The notes under the pieces: model-generated | Seen by the model: only the letters and a program-made list of their open reading frames with translations | What the model was told of the DNA's origin: nothing | Database searches by the model: none | Shown here: one piece after another, positions 8,472-16,305 of the stretch | How the letters are laid out: every line of letters starts with the position of its first letter | How positions within the stretch are numbered: the stretch's first letter is position 1 | From: Actinomycetota bacterium | GTDB lineage: Bacteria > Actinomycetota > Acidimicrobiia > Acidimicrobiales > AC-35 | Direction: 5' to 3' | DNA: 37,875 nt | NCBI GenBank assembly: GCA_005884125.1 | Contig: VAXP01000098.1 | Coordinates: 26,700-64,574 of the forward strand | Position numbers and translations under genes: made by a program

Positions 8472-9419
8472 GGCGATGCCGTTCGCGACATCCAGCGGCG
8501 CCTGACCGCGCTGGGGCACGTCCCCGGGGGCGACGCCCCCGGGCACTACGGCGAGGGCACGACCGCGGCGGTGCGGTCCTTCCAGACCCAGCGGGGCCTG
8601 CGCATCGACGGGCTTTGCGGTGCGCAAACCTGGTCGGCGCTGGTCGAGGCCGGCTACCGCCTGGGCCAGCGGCTCCTGTACCGGCGGACCCCGATGCTGC
8701 GGGGCGACGATGTGGCCACCCTGCAGCGGCGCCTCGGCGGCCTGGGTTTCGACGCGGGGAGGATCGACGGAATCCTGGGCGACGGCACCGCCGCGGCCCT
8801 CGTGGACTTCCAGCGCAACGCCGGGCTCACCGTGGACGGTATCTGCGGGCCGGCCACCGTCGCCGCCCTGGAGCGGCTCAGCACGCCGGGTCGGGACGAG
8901 GAGCCGGTGGCAGGCCTGCGCGAGCGCGAGCACCTCCGCGGCGCGCCCCGCGACCTGGCCGAGCGGCGGGTGGCGGTGGGACACGAAGGGGGACTGCCGG
9001 CCCTGGTGACGGCTGCGACCCGGGCCCTGGCCCAGGAGGGGGCCCGGCCCCTGGTCCTGGCCGACCCCGACGGGTCCCGCCAGGCCGCGGAGGCCAACCT
9101 GGCCGGGGTCGAGGTCTACCTGGGCCTGCGCCTCGACCCCCACCGTGAGGGCTGCAGCACCTGCTACTACTCGGGCTATCGATACGAGTCGGCCGGGGGG
9201 CGCCGGCTGGCTGAGCTGTTGCAGTCGGCGCTCACCCAGGTGCTCCACAGCCCCGATCTCGGGAGCCGGGGCATGAGCATCCCCATCCTGCGGGAGACGC
9301 GCATGCCTGCGGTGGTCTGCGAGCTGGGCCCCGGGACCACGGTGGTCGAACACAGCCACGAGATCGCCATCGCCCTGGTGAGGGCGCTGGCCCGGTGGAC
9401 GGCCGCCCCCTGCGACTGA
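8472..9419 (+). CDS. cwlM: CwlM-like protein: two peptidoglycan-binding domains plus degenerate amidase; start unresolved
   Basis: Two PG_binding_1 repeats are clear: GDAVRDIQRRL...GEGTTAAVRSFQTQRGLRIDGLCGAQTWSALV and GDDVATLQRRLGGLGF...DGTAAALVDFQRNAGLTVDGICGPATVAAL. The C-terminal part resembles Amidase_3 (AVGHEGGLPALVTAATRAL, VEVYLGLRLDPHREG, MSIPILRETRMPAVVCELGPGT), but the early zinc-binding Glu and the S-I-H strand are not recognisable. It is therefore probably not an active amidase. In mycobacteria CwlM at this locus is a regulator that activates MurA; a like role is inferred. No ATG, GTG or TTG exists in frame between about 8340 and GTG 8571, which lies inside repeat 1. The coordinate is the first clearly conserved codon, and an in-frame Pro/Gly-rich lead extends to about 8352. 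Confidence 0.85.
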   Translation, partial: GDAVRDIQRRLTALGHVPGGDAPGHYGEGTTAAVRSFQTQRGLRIDGLCGAQTWSALVEAGYRLGQRLLYRRTPMLRGDDVATLQRRLGGLGFDAGRIDGILGDGTAAALVDFQRNAGLTVDGICGPATVAALERLSTPGRDEEPVAGLREREHLRGAPRDLAERRVAVGHEGGLPALVTAATRALAQEGARPLVLADPDGSRQAAEANLAGVEVYLGLRLDPHREGCSTCYYSGYRYESAGGRRLAELLQSALTQVLHSPDLGSRGMSIPILRETRMPAVVCELGPGTTVVEHSHEIAIALVRALARWTAAPCD

Positions 9420-9457
9420 GCGGGCGGAAGGGGCGGCTCACCCGCTCCATTTTCACT
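9418..9457 (+). terminator. Hairpin at the cwlM end, facing parB
   Basis: GAGCGGG (9418-9424) pairs with CCCGCTC (9441-9447) around a 16-base loop and is followed by CATTTTC. It lies across the cwlM stop codon, between genes converging from both sides. The T-run is short, so terminator function is likely but not certain. Confidence 0.5.
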
Positions 9458-9579
9458 CAGCGTGTCGATCAAGGCACACAGCGTCGCGACTCGGATGCCG
9501 CAGGCTCCAGGAACTGGAACTACACTCCAGGTATTCACAGTGTTCTGCACAGCCTGTGGACGAAACGTCAATCCCTGGT

Positions 9580-10482
9580 TCAGGGTCCCTGTTCCTCAGG
9601 TTGAGGTGGCTCGGTCATAACCCGGTAGATGCGCTCCAGGTCTTCGAGGGTGGCGAAGTCGATGATGACGCGGCCCTTCTTGGCGCCCATGTCCACCCTG
9701 ACCCTGGTGTCGAGATGAGCGGACAGCAACTCCTCCAGCTCCAGGAGACCGGGGGCCCTCAGGCGACGGGGGGAGCGCGGCGAGCCGGGATCGACGTCGC
9801 CCGGGGTGGGAGCGGCCTCGTTGCGGGCCCTCACGGCGTCCTCGACGGTTCTCACCGACAGGTTCTCTGACAGGATGCGCTTGGCCAGCGACTCCTGGAA
9901 GGCCCGGTCGGGGGTGCCGAGAAGGGCACGCGCGTGACCGGCTGACAGTTGCCCGTCCGCGACCATACGCTGCACGTTGGCGGGGAGCTGGAACAGCCTC
10001 AGCGTGTTCGTCACCGCCGCCCGGCTCTTGCCCACCCTGGTGGCGACCTCGTCGTGGGTGAGGCCGAGGTCTTCGATGAGCTGCTGATAGGCGGCCGCCT
10101 CCTCCAGGGCGTTGAGGTCCTGACGGTGGAGGTTCTCGACCAGTGCCTGTTCCAGGGCCCCGGCGTCGTCGGCCACCCGAACCAGGGCTGGAATGGTCTG
10201 CAGGCCCGCCCGGCGTGCCGCCCGCCACCGACGCTCGCCCGCGATGAGCTCGAAGTTCCCCTCGCCGAGCTCTCTCACCAGCACGGGCTGGAGGATGCCG
10301 ACCTCCCGGATGCTGGCGGCCAGCGAAGCCAGGCTCTCTTCGTCGAAGTGCTCCCGGGGCTGTCGCCGGTTGGGCTCGATGCTTGCCACCGGGAGCTCCT
10401 GGAGCTGCGAGCCCTGCTCACCCATGACCTCGGTGGGGATGAGGGCGCCCAGGCCCTTACCTAACCCGCTGCGGCGCGCCAC
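9580..10482 (-). CDS. parB: Chromosome segregation protein ParB (CTP-dependent clamp)
   Basis: ParB binds parS and spreads as a CTP-loaded clamp near the origin. Visible in order are the N-terminal ParA-contact sequence (MARRSGLGKGLGALIP), PNRRQPREHFDEESLASLAASI, the CTP-binding GERRWRAARRAG, NLHRQDLNALEEAAAYQQLI, the helix-turn-helix THDEVATRVGKSRAAVTNTLRLFQLP, QLSAGHARALLG, and a C-terminal dimer domain after a Pro/Arg linker. At 300 residues the length is normal. Its start overlaps the end of parA by 26 bases, an operon arrangement. Two perfect and two degraded parS-like sites lie at 11409-15538, within reach of spreading. Confidence 0.97.
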   Translation of the reverse strand: MARRSGLGKGLGALIPTEVMGEQGSQLQELPVASIEPNRRQPREHFDEESLASLAASIREVGILQPVLVRELGEGNFELIAGERRWRAARRAGLQTIPALVRVADDAGALEQALVENLHRQDLNALEEAAAYQQLIEDLGLTHDEVATRVGKSRAAVTNTLRLFQLPANVQRMVADGQLSAGHARALLGTPDRAFQESLAKRILSENLSVRTVEDAVRARNEAAPTPGDVDPGSPRSPRRLRAPGLLELEELLSAHLDTRVRVDMGAKKGRVIIDFATLEDLERIYRVMTEPPQPEEQGP

Positions 10483-11800
10483 CGCTCACCTCCTTTGCCA
10501 GCTCGCGGTACGCCAGGGCGCCCCGCGAGGAGGGATCGAACACTATGATGGGCTGGCCGAAGGACGGGGCCTCGGAGAGCCTCACGCTCCTGGGCACCAC
10601 GTTCCGGCACACCTTGGCCCCGAAGTGGGTGCGCACCTCGTTGGCCACCTGCTCGGCGAGCTTGGTGCGTGCGTCGTACATGGTCAGGATGATGGCGCTC
10701 AGCTCCAGACGGGGGTTGAGGTTGCCCTTGACCAGGTTGATGTTCCGAAGCAGCTGTCCCAAGCCCTCGAGCGCGTAGTACTCGCACTGGATGGGCACCA
10801 CCACCTCGCCGGCGGCAGCCAGACCGTTGACGGTTATGAGGCCCAGCGAGGGAGGGCAGTCGATGAGAACGAAGTCGAAGTCGTCCCCCAGACCCTCGAT
10901 GGAGCGACGGAGCTTCAGCTCCCGGGAGAAGGCGGGAACGAGCTCGATCTCCGCGCCGGCCAGGTCGATGGTGGCGGGCACGACGAAGAGATTTCGAACC
11001 GCCGACGGCTCGATGGCGTCCTCAATCGGGGTATCCCGCATGAGCACGTCGTAGACCGACGCGGTCAGATTTCGGGGGTTGATACCCAGGCCGGTGGTGG
11101 CATTGCCCTGGGGATCGAGGTCGACCACCAGGGTCCGGTAGCCCATCTCGGCGAGACCCGCCCCCAGGTTGACGGCCGAGGTCGTCTTGCCTACTCCTCC
11201 CTTTTGGTTGGCGATGGCGATGACCCGCGGCAAGGGACGGGCGAATGAACCCGGCTCGGGATACTCGATCGCGGGCGCCCGAGAGGCCTGACTCGAGCCG
11301 TCGGGAGACGGCCTGGGCCGTTCCTCGATGTCCTCAGGCCTAGGCAGAGCCGCGGACGAGTTCCTGCTGGCGGGCTCCGATTCGGAGCCTGGGGACGGGC
11401 GGACGTCGGTTCCACGTGGAACTGGGTCCTCCCCCGGCGAGGTTGGTTCGGTGGCCTCGGCCGTTGAGAGCCCCGGTTCACCGTCCGGTGTTCCTGAGGC
11501 GCTATCCGACCCTTGCACCGCCTCCAGATCCCGGAGGTGCTCGAAGATCGCCCGCCCCCGATCCGTGAGGTCGGGGGAATCATCCACGGCGTCCCATCCT
11601 CCCTGCGCCGCCGGGCCCGGGTCAAGGACCATCTCCACATCCTCTACAACTTCCTGTGGCTCGTCCGCCGACTGTCCGTCTGTGACGCCGCGTCGTCGGG
11701 CCCTCCTGCGCCATGGCCGCAGCACATCAAGCCACGAGGACCTGTCGACCGGAGGGGTGGGAGCCGAGCCATCAGAGCGCCGGGCGGGGGAAGCGCGCAT
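10457..11800 (-). CDS. parA: Chromosome segregation ATPase ParA with long disordered N-terminus
   Basis: The ATPase core starts near residue 192 (RVIAIANQKGGVGKTTSAVNLG, deviant Walker A at 200-207). It continues with VVDLDPQGNATTGLG, the switch FVLIDCPPSLGLITVNGL and the C-terminal YDARTKLAEQVANEVR...PRSVRLSEAPSFGQPI of chromosomal ParA/Soj. The first 190 residues form an Arg-rich start (WLDVLRPWRRRARRRG), a helical acidic piece (DRGRAIFEHLRDLEAVQ) and a long Ser/Pro/Glu-rich stretch, much longer than usual ParA N-termini. ATG 11800 is the start giving the full frame; a later start would shorten the tail. A perfect parS-like palindrome lies inside this extension. A good DnaA box sits 61 bases before the start. 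Confidence 0.95.
   Translation of the reverse strand: MRASPARRSDGSAPTPPVDRSSWLDVLRPWRRRARRRGVTDGQSADEPQEVVEDVEMVLDPGPAAQGGWDAVDDSPDLTDRGRAIFEHLRDLEAVQGSDSASGTPDGEPGLSTAEATEPTSPGEDPVPRGTDVRPSPGSESEPASRNSSAALPRPEDIEERPRPSPDGSSQASRAPAIEYPEPGSFARPLPRVIAIANQKGGVGKTTSAVNLGAGLAEMGYRTLVVDLDPQGNATTGLGINPRNLTASVYDVLMRDTPIEDAIEPSAVRNLFVVPATIDLAGAEIELVPAFSRELKLRRSIEGLGDDFDFVLIDCPPSLGLITVNGLAAAGEVVVPIQCEYYALEGLGQLLRNINLVKGNLNPRLELSAIILTMYDARTKLAEQVANEVRTHFGAKVCRNVVPRSVRLSEAPSFGQPIIVFDPSSRGALAYRELAKEVSGGAPQRVR
11409..11422. promoter_or_regulatory. parS: parS-like palindrome inside parA
   Basis: GTTCCACGTGGAAC is a perfect 14-bp palindrome differing from the common parS core GTTTCACGTGAAAC by one base per half; B. 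subtilis parS sites include the GTTCCACGTG half. In parA it encodes VPRGT within the disordered extension, where sequence is free to serve DNA binding. ParB is encoded next to it. Confidence 0.8.
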
Positions 11801-11860
11801 AGTTCTCTGTTTCTCTTCTTTTCGTGCTCACCGCCCGTACTCCTGCATCCGCAGGCAGAG

Positions 11861-11869
11861 ATATCCACA
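11861..11869 (+). promoter_or_regulatory. DnaA box upstream of parA
   Basis: ATATCCACA differs from the consensus TTATCCACA by one base. It lies 61 bases before the parA start, next to a locally AT-rich run (TTTGAATTTT at 11874-11883), and is followed by G as many boxes are. Confidence 0.55.
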
Positions 11870-12747
11870 GGCCTTTGAATTTTGGGCCTGGATGGGCACA
11901 GGACTGACGCCAACCACCTCGACACCCCCTCTGGGAGCTGCGGCTCCGAGCCTCAGCAACGCGGCGGCAGGGGGCGGCAACGACGGCGATCACCCGCCTC
12001 ACGGTCCGGGTCGGGCGACGGCCGGGTGGCCCCGGTCGCAGAATGACGCTCGAGGCGCCATTCGGAGCCCCCGGACAGGGCCACCCGTGGGAGGGTGACT
12101 GCTTCGACCGGGCCCCAGCGCTCGAGCGCCCGTGGGCCTCGGGCCCCTCAGCCGCGATCCCCATGCACGTGGCCGCCGCCGCGTGCGGGCATCCCGGCCC
12201 GTTTGACAACAGCGGTGCAAGCCCGCTGCCGAGGGCCTTTGCAGAGTGGGGCTCGGTGCCGCCGGCTGGCCCCCCGGCGGCCGAGTCGGAGCCCATCGCC
12301 CGGGTCCGAGCTGAGGGGTCGGGGCGGGGGAGATCGGGTGGTGTCGTCGACCTTGCACCCCAGCGACTCTGGCAGCCGACCGGCTTCTCCCCGTCCCCGT
12401 TCTCTCGAGGGCGGGGGGTCAGCGATCGTATGGCCGAGATCCAGAGCAATGGCGCTTCCCAAGATTGGCGGCCATGAGGGAGCCCGTCGCCGGAGTTCTG
12501 ACCCGTCGCCGTGCCTGCCGGGCGGATGAGACGGCCTCGGCGGGCCCATGTCGATCGCCAAATGGACCGGCCGGGGATCCGGGCAGGCGGTGTCAAGGCG
12601 GGTCCGTGCGCGGTTCCGGTTCCACACGGACAGGTGCTGAGGAGTCTCGCGAAGGATGGGCCGGACCCACCCATCTCGCCCCTCCACCAGGCTGACGTCG
12701 GTGATCGACCCCGCGCCTGAGCCGGTCACGACTCGTCGCTCCAAGGG

Positions 12748-12792
12748 GAGACCCGAGGGGGAACGGGACCCGAGGGGGGGAGGGACCCGAGG
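12748..12792. repeat. Three imperfect tandem copies of a GACCCGAGGGG unit
   Basis: ACCCGAGGGG recurs three times with spacers of a few bases (about 12751, 12769 and 12785), giving a G-rich strand with runs of five to eight G. It lies in the gene-free segment. A replication-slippage origin is likely; G-quadruplex formation is possible but untested. Confidence 0.5.
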
Positions 12793-12846
12793 TGCCGCTC
12801 GGCTAGATCCCGAGACGTCGGCCCACGACCTCCGAGGCAGCCGCGG

Positions 12847-12860
12847 GCGCCACGTGAAAC
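12847..12860. promoter_or_regulatory. Half-conserved parS-like site
   Basis: GCGCCACGTGAAAC has a perfect right half of the common parS core (CACGTGAAAC) but three changes in the left half. It is in the gene-free segment near the two better sites. Binding by ParB is uncertain. Confidence 0.35.
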
Positions 12861-13380
12861 CACGGCCGGTTCCAGGTGCCGACCCGCGACCTCTCGGACT
12901 CGGCGCCATCGCTGAGCGCGGCATCGTCGTCTCCCGGCGAGGTGCCGAGCCGCCGCAGGTCTCGGACCACCTCCGCCCGGTGGCCAGCGAGGCGATCGGC
13001 CCAGACGCCGGCCCACAGGACGGACGCCTGACCGACGATCGCCGATCCGGGGTTCGCCACTCCCCAGTGGAACCCACGCCGGAGTCGGTGAGGGGACCGC
13101 CTCGGCCCTGGCCGCGCCGGCCGCTCCGAGCTCGCCGCCTGGCACAGACAGGTCGATGGTTGCGACTCTCCCCACCGGGGCTCGCCGTGAGACACGAACA
13201 CACACGACCCGGACCCACCCTTCCAGAGGGCAGGGCGCCAGCGCCGGACGTGCGCAGCGCCCGGCCCGGCGTCCCGCGAACTCGTTGGCCGTTGGCGCCA
13301 TGAGAACTGGGTCGGGGACGGGGACAAGGGTCCTGGACCCGAGAGGGAATCGGGAAGCGGGCGGCAGGATGCCCGGCGTG

Positions 13381-13396
13381 TGTTCAACATGAAACA
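13381..13396. promoter_or_regulatory. Degraded parS-like site
   Basis: The reverse strand reads TGTTTCATGTTGAACA, two bases from the parS form TGTTTCACGTGGAACA; read as protein it gives the familiar parS-encoded MFHVEH. The central CpG step is lost, so binding is probably weak. Confidence 0.4.
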
Positions 13397-13737
13397 TCGA
13401 CCAGACCTCAGCGTTCCCCGGCCGAGGTCCCGATCCTGAGACCGATAGCCGAATGGCCCCGATGAATCGGGCCCCGTGGTTCATCCAAACAGCCCGCAAT
13501 GCTCGCCCACCGCGACTGTCTACCGCCCCTACTGCTTTCCGACTCAGGTGCGATCGTGGTCGTGGCCGGTGCCGAAGCACGCCTTTGGCCAAGACCCTGC
13601 GGGCACGGGAGGTTGCTCGGGCTCCGGCATCCCATGGCGGCCCGTTGCGGTCAGCTCCGCCGCACATGGGTCGGGCTGGGGTGGGGCTCAATGCCCTGGC
13701 CGGCCATAGAGAGCGGGCCGATCCGCGTGTCCTCTCC

Positions 13738-13770
13738 ATCCACGGCATCGGCCTCATCCACGGCATCGGC
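13738..13770. repeat. 15-bp direct repeat with 18-bp period
   Basis: ATCCACGGCATCGGC occurs at 13738-13752 and again, without a mismatch, at 13756-13770, separated by CTC. It lies in the gene-free segment; no protein context for it is evident. Confidence 0.7.
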
Positions 13771-15524
13771 AATTCGTGGGTCTGACCGTGGGTCAAGACC
13801 CTCGCCGTGACAGGGCGGGGGGTCGCCCCGCATGACCGGCCCGGAGGAGGTGAGGGGTGGCGACCGGCCTGCAGTCGTTACGCCACCCCAAGTGACAGTG
13901 GCCATGCGCAGGCGGGAGGCTCGGGGGCGTCCCCTGGCCGCAAGGCCACGCCCGAGGATCGACCCCAACCGGCTGAGAGTCGACCCACGACGATCTCGAG
14001 CCAACAGATGTGGCGCCAGCTTCGGAATGGAATCTGTCCCGCACGAGTTGTTGTTCGAGCCGTTGGGCCAATGCCCCCGCTCGGCTTCACCTTCGAGCCG
14101 GCTCGGGTGCCTCGTCGGCTCTCGTGCACAGCCCGATGACAAAGGGCGCGCCGTCGAGTTCCCCGCCCCTTTGGAGAGCACGGAGCCCAGGCGGCCTGTT
14201 CATGACGGAACGTCGGAGGGAGAGCCGGTGCCGCCCCTCTCATCCAGTGGAGCACGCGCTCGTCGACGAAGATCCGACCACCTGGGACGCCAACCCACGG
14301 CTGGAGGAGCTCGTCCAGCCGGGCGTCTGACGTCGGGATCCACCCCCGATCTCTTGTCGACCAGACCCCGTCAGGGCCGCGGGCGGCGGACGGCGTGGAC
14401 GACCGGTGGGCTTCGACCAGGACTGCGGCGGGCAGCTGCTCCGGCCTCTTCTCCCGTTTGGCACCCGCCTATCCGGGCGGCGCGCGATTACCGAGCCCAC
14501 CACGGGCCGCCCCGAGCTGAGCTCCGCCAGGAGCATGGGACCACCCTTCCGCCAGCCATGGGACCGCCCCGCCACCAGTGAGGCAACCTGGTGTCCGCGG
14601 GCGCCGGTCCGCCCGGCCGGGCCACTCGCCGCCATCGGTGCGCGGATCGGAGAAGCGCCGTGGCCTTCATGGAGGTGCGCGTGCTGGAGGTGCAGGAGGT
14701 GCTCCGGCTTAGGTGCGGGCGAGGGGCCTGCGAACGTGGGGCGGCTGCAGCCGTGGATCGGCAGGACGGCTCGGCGGGCTCGGCGCTCCATTCGGGCCGT
14801 CGATGGAGCGGGCCCGAAGCGGGCAGGGTCGAGCAGAGCATCTCGACGACTCGTCATGGCCAGGGTGGTGGAGGCGGCCCCAATGCAGGACGGAGACTGC
14901 CCGGCTTGGCGGGCCCCTCGAGGCCAGCGGGAACAGATCGCGGGCTGGATCGGCGACTAGGCCATCACGGTGACAGAGGTCCGGGACCCTCTGACCCGCC
15001 GAGCTGGGGTCGTGCCGCCCGCAACGCAAGAGCTTCTCTCGGGTCCCCGGGAGCTCGATGACGACCTCCGGCCGCAACCCGCTCTCAGGCCTGCCGCTCA
15101 CCCCCCGGGGGGGCGGCCAACGAATTGGTCTCCTGGACCCAGCGCCGGGCCTCGGCCACGGTGCCGGCGGTCAGCCGGGACAGCTCTGGCGCCGCCGACG
15201 TTTCCCCTCTCGAGCGCCGCCCGCTCGGTGATGACTCCGGCCGCTACCCTCCGGGGTCTGACGACGGGAACCCCGCCGACTGGACACGGGAGGGGTTCCG
15301 CTGACCGCCATCGAGAGTGCCGTCCTTTCCAGCAGCCACCCGTGAGCGGCAAGTCTCGTCCCGATCTCCCAGTCGCCCGGCTCCCCTCGTCTTGGGGTTC
15401 CGCTCGCTCCACATCTCGGGTCTGCGCCTCACTCCGACCAGGACCCGGTCACACACGAGTGTTCTTGTTCAGGTGTGAAAGGAAGCACCGCGGGTAGGGA
15501 GCGCCTGCGGCAGTACGCGACCTC

Positions 15525-15538
15525 GTTCCACGTGGAAC
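15525..15538. promoter_or_regulatory. parS: parS-like palindrome downstream of rsmG
   Basis: GTTCCACGTGGAAC is identical to the site inside parA and is a perfect palindrome. It lies 48 bases past the rsmG stop, about 4.1 kb from the other copy and 4.1 kb from dnaA. Two identical 14-bp palindromes near parAB make chance unlikely. Confidence 0.8.
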
Positions 15539-15585
15539 CGATCAGACCTCACGGCGGCGCGGCTGTGTCACGCGCCACCGCGGGA

Positions 15586-16176
15586 TCAGAACAGGGGGCG
15601 CTTGGACGGCACGCCGGTACGCCTCGAGTAGCGTTCGGGGCAGGGTTCGCGCTGCACCAGAACTCGGAACAGAGCCTCCTCCGACCTCCGGGTGCCGGCG
15701 TCTGTCAGGCCGAGCAGTGCCACTCCAGAGGCGGGCCATCGCGATGAGTCCGCGGGTTCATCCCGCCTCCCTTCTCTGGCCGGATTCGCGGGCGAGACCC
15801 CGGGGGGCTCCGAGACCACCAGGCGTCCTCCCACGCATAGAAAAGGCGAGCTGCACTCGGCCGTGATGGCTGGTCGCCCAAAGCTTCTCGCCACCACCAA
15901 GGGGAACTGGCCCCGCAGGCCGGGATCCCTCCCGGCCTCCTCCGCCCTGGCGCACAGCACCATCGCCCGGGGTGCGAGGCCGAGCTCTGCCACGGTCTCC
16001 CTCAGGAACTCGGTCCGCCTGTGGCTGCTGTCCAACAGGACAGCCTCGGCGCGCGGCCATGTGGCGAGAAGCGCCAGCCCGGGGATGCCACCGCCGCTAC
16101 CCAGATCGAGGAAACGCTCGACCTGACCTCCAGCGGCCTCCCCGAAGCCTCGAGCGTGGCGAACGTGATCGCTCAC
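15586..16176 (-). CDS. rsmG: 16S rRNA (guanine-527-N7)-methyltransferase RsmG; N-terminal start unresolved
   Basis: RsmG methylates G527 of 16S rRNA with S-adenosylmethionine. The product has the SAM-binding RFLDLGSGGGIPGLALLATWP, the following VLLDSSHRRTEFLRETVAELGL, and ARSFGRPAITAECSSPFLCVGGRLVVSEPPG. GTG 16176 gives 196 residues, but the conserved N-terminus continues in frame beyond it (DPLLAILARAKARGFLGPASVSDHV) to about 16254. No ATG, GTG or TTG is found between there and the khpB stop at 16306-16308, which is in the same frame. A start at ATC 16254, or a one-base error joining ATG 16269 in another frame, would explain this. It follows khpB closely on the same strand. Confidence 0.88.
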   Translation of the reverse strand: MSDHVRHARGFGEAAGGQVERFLDLGSGGGIPGLALLATWPRAEAVLLDSSHRRTEFLRETVAELGLAPRAMVLCARAEEAGRDPGLRGQFPLVVARSFGRPAITAECSSPFLCVGGRLVVSEPPGVSPANPAREGRRDEPADSSRWPASGVALLGLTDAGTRRSEEALFRVLVQREPCPERYSRRTGVPSKRPLF

Positions 16177-16305
16177 CGATGCCGGACCGAGGAACCCTCT
16201 GGCCTTGGCCCGGGCGAGGATGGCGAGGAGGGGGTCGGCTACCGGCTCGGAGATGTCACGACGCCCATCTGGAGGAACCGGGGCGGCGGCTCGCCCGGAG
16301 TCAGC

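Larger units (their letters stand above)
11801..15585. other. 3.8-kb segment without convincing genes between parA and rsmG
   Basis: Open frames exist in all directions, as expected at this G/C content. None shows a recognisable domain, a ribosome-binding site with a fitting start, or the high third-position and low second-position G/C of the neighbours. In the longest frames I sampled, second positions are about 60-67% G/C and third positions about 77-85%. The products are low-complexity Arg/Pro/Gly/Ser strings. The segment holds one DnaA box next to parA, a perfect parS at its far end, two degraded parS sites, and short repeats at 12748-12792 and 13738-13770. In mycobacteria parA and rsmG (gid) lie close together. 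It may be a centromere-like zone or the remains of decayed genes. Confidence 0.6.

Noticed and set aside
12043-12477. Plus-strand frame starting MTLEAPFGAPGQGHPWEGDC in the gene-free segment
   Set aside because: Third-position G/C is raised (about 85% over the first 40 codons), but second-position G/C of about 67% and lack of motif or ribosome-binding site speak against coding.
12612-12628. GGTTCCACACGGACAG as a further parS
   Set aside because: Only one half matches; the right half has several changes, within chance for GC-rich DNA.
12803-13390. Minus-strand frame with WAGVWADRLAGHRAEVVRDLRRLG
   Set aside because: The middle is mildly protein-like, but no family, no complementary evidence and a weak coding bias; at most a decayed gene.
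12748-13770. CRISPR-like array from the repeats in the gene-free segment
   Set aside because: Repeats are 10-15 bp, adjacent or with 3-bp gaps; no unique spacers of regular length and no cas genes.
14240-14857. 205-residue minus-strand frame in the gene-free segment
   Set aside because: Low-complexity Arg/Pro/Ser/Gly sequence with A/T third positions scattered; overlapping frames are equally long.
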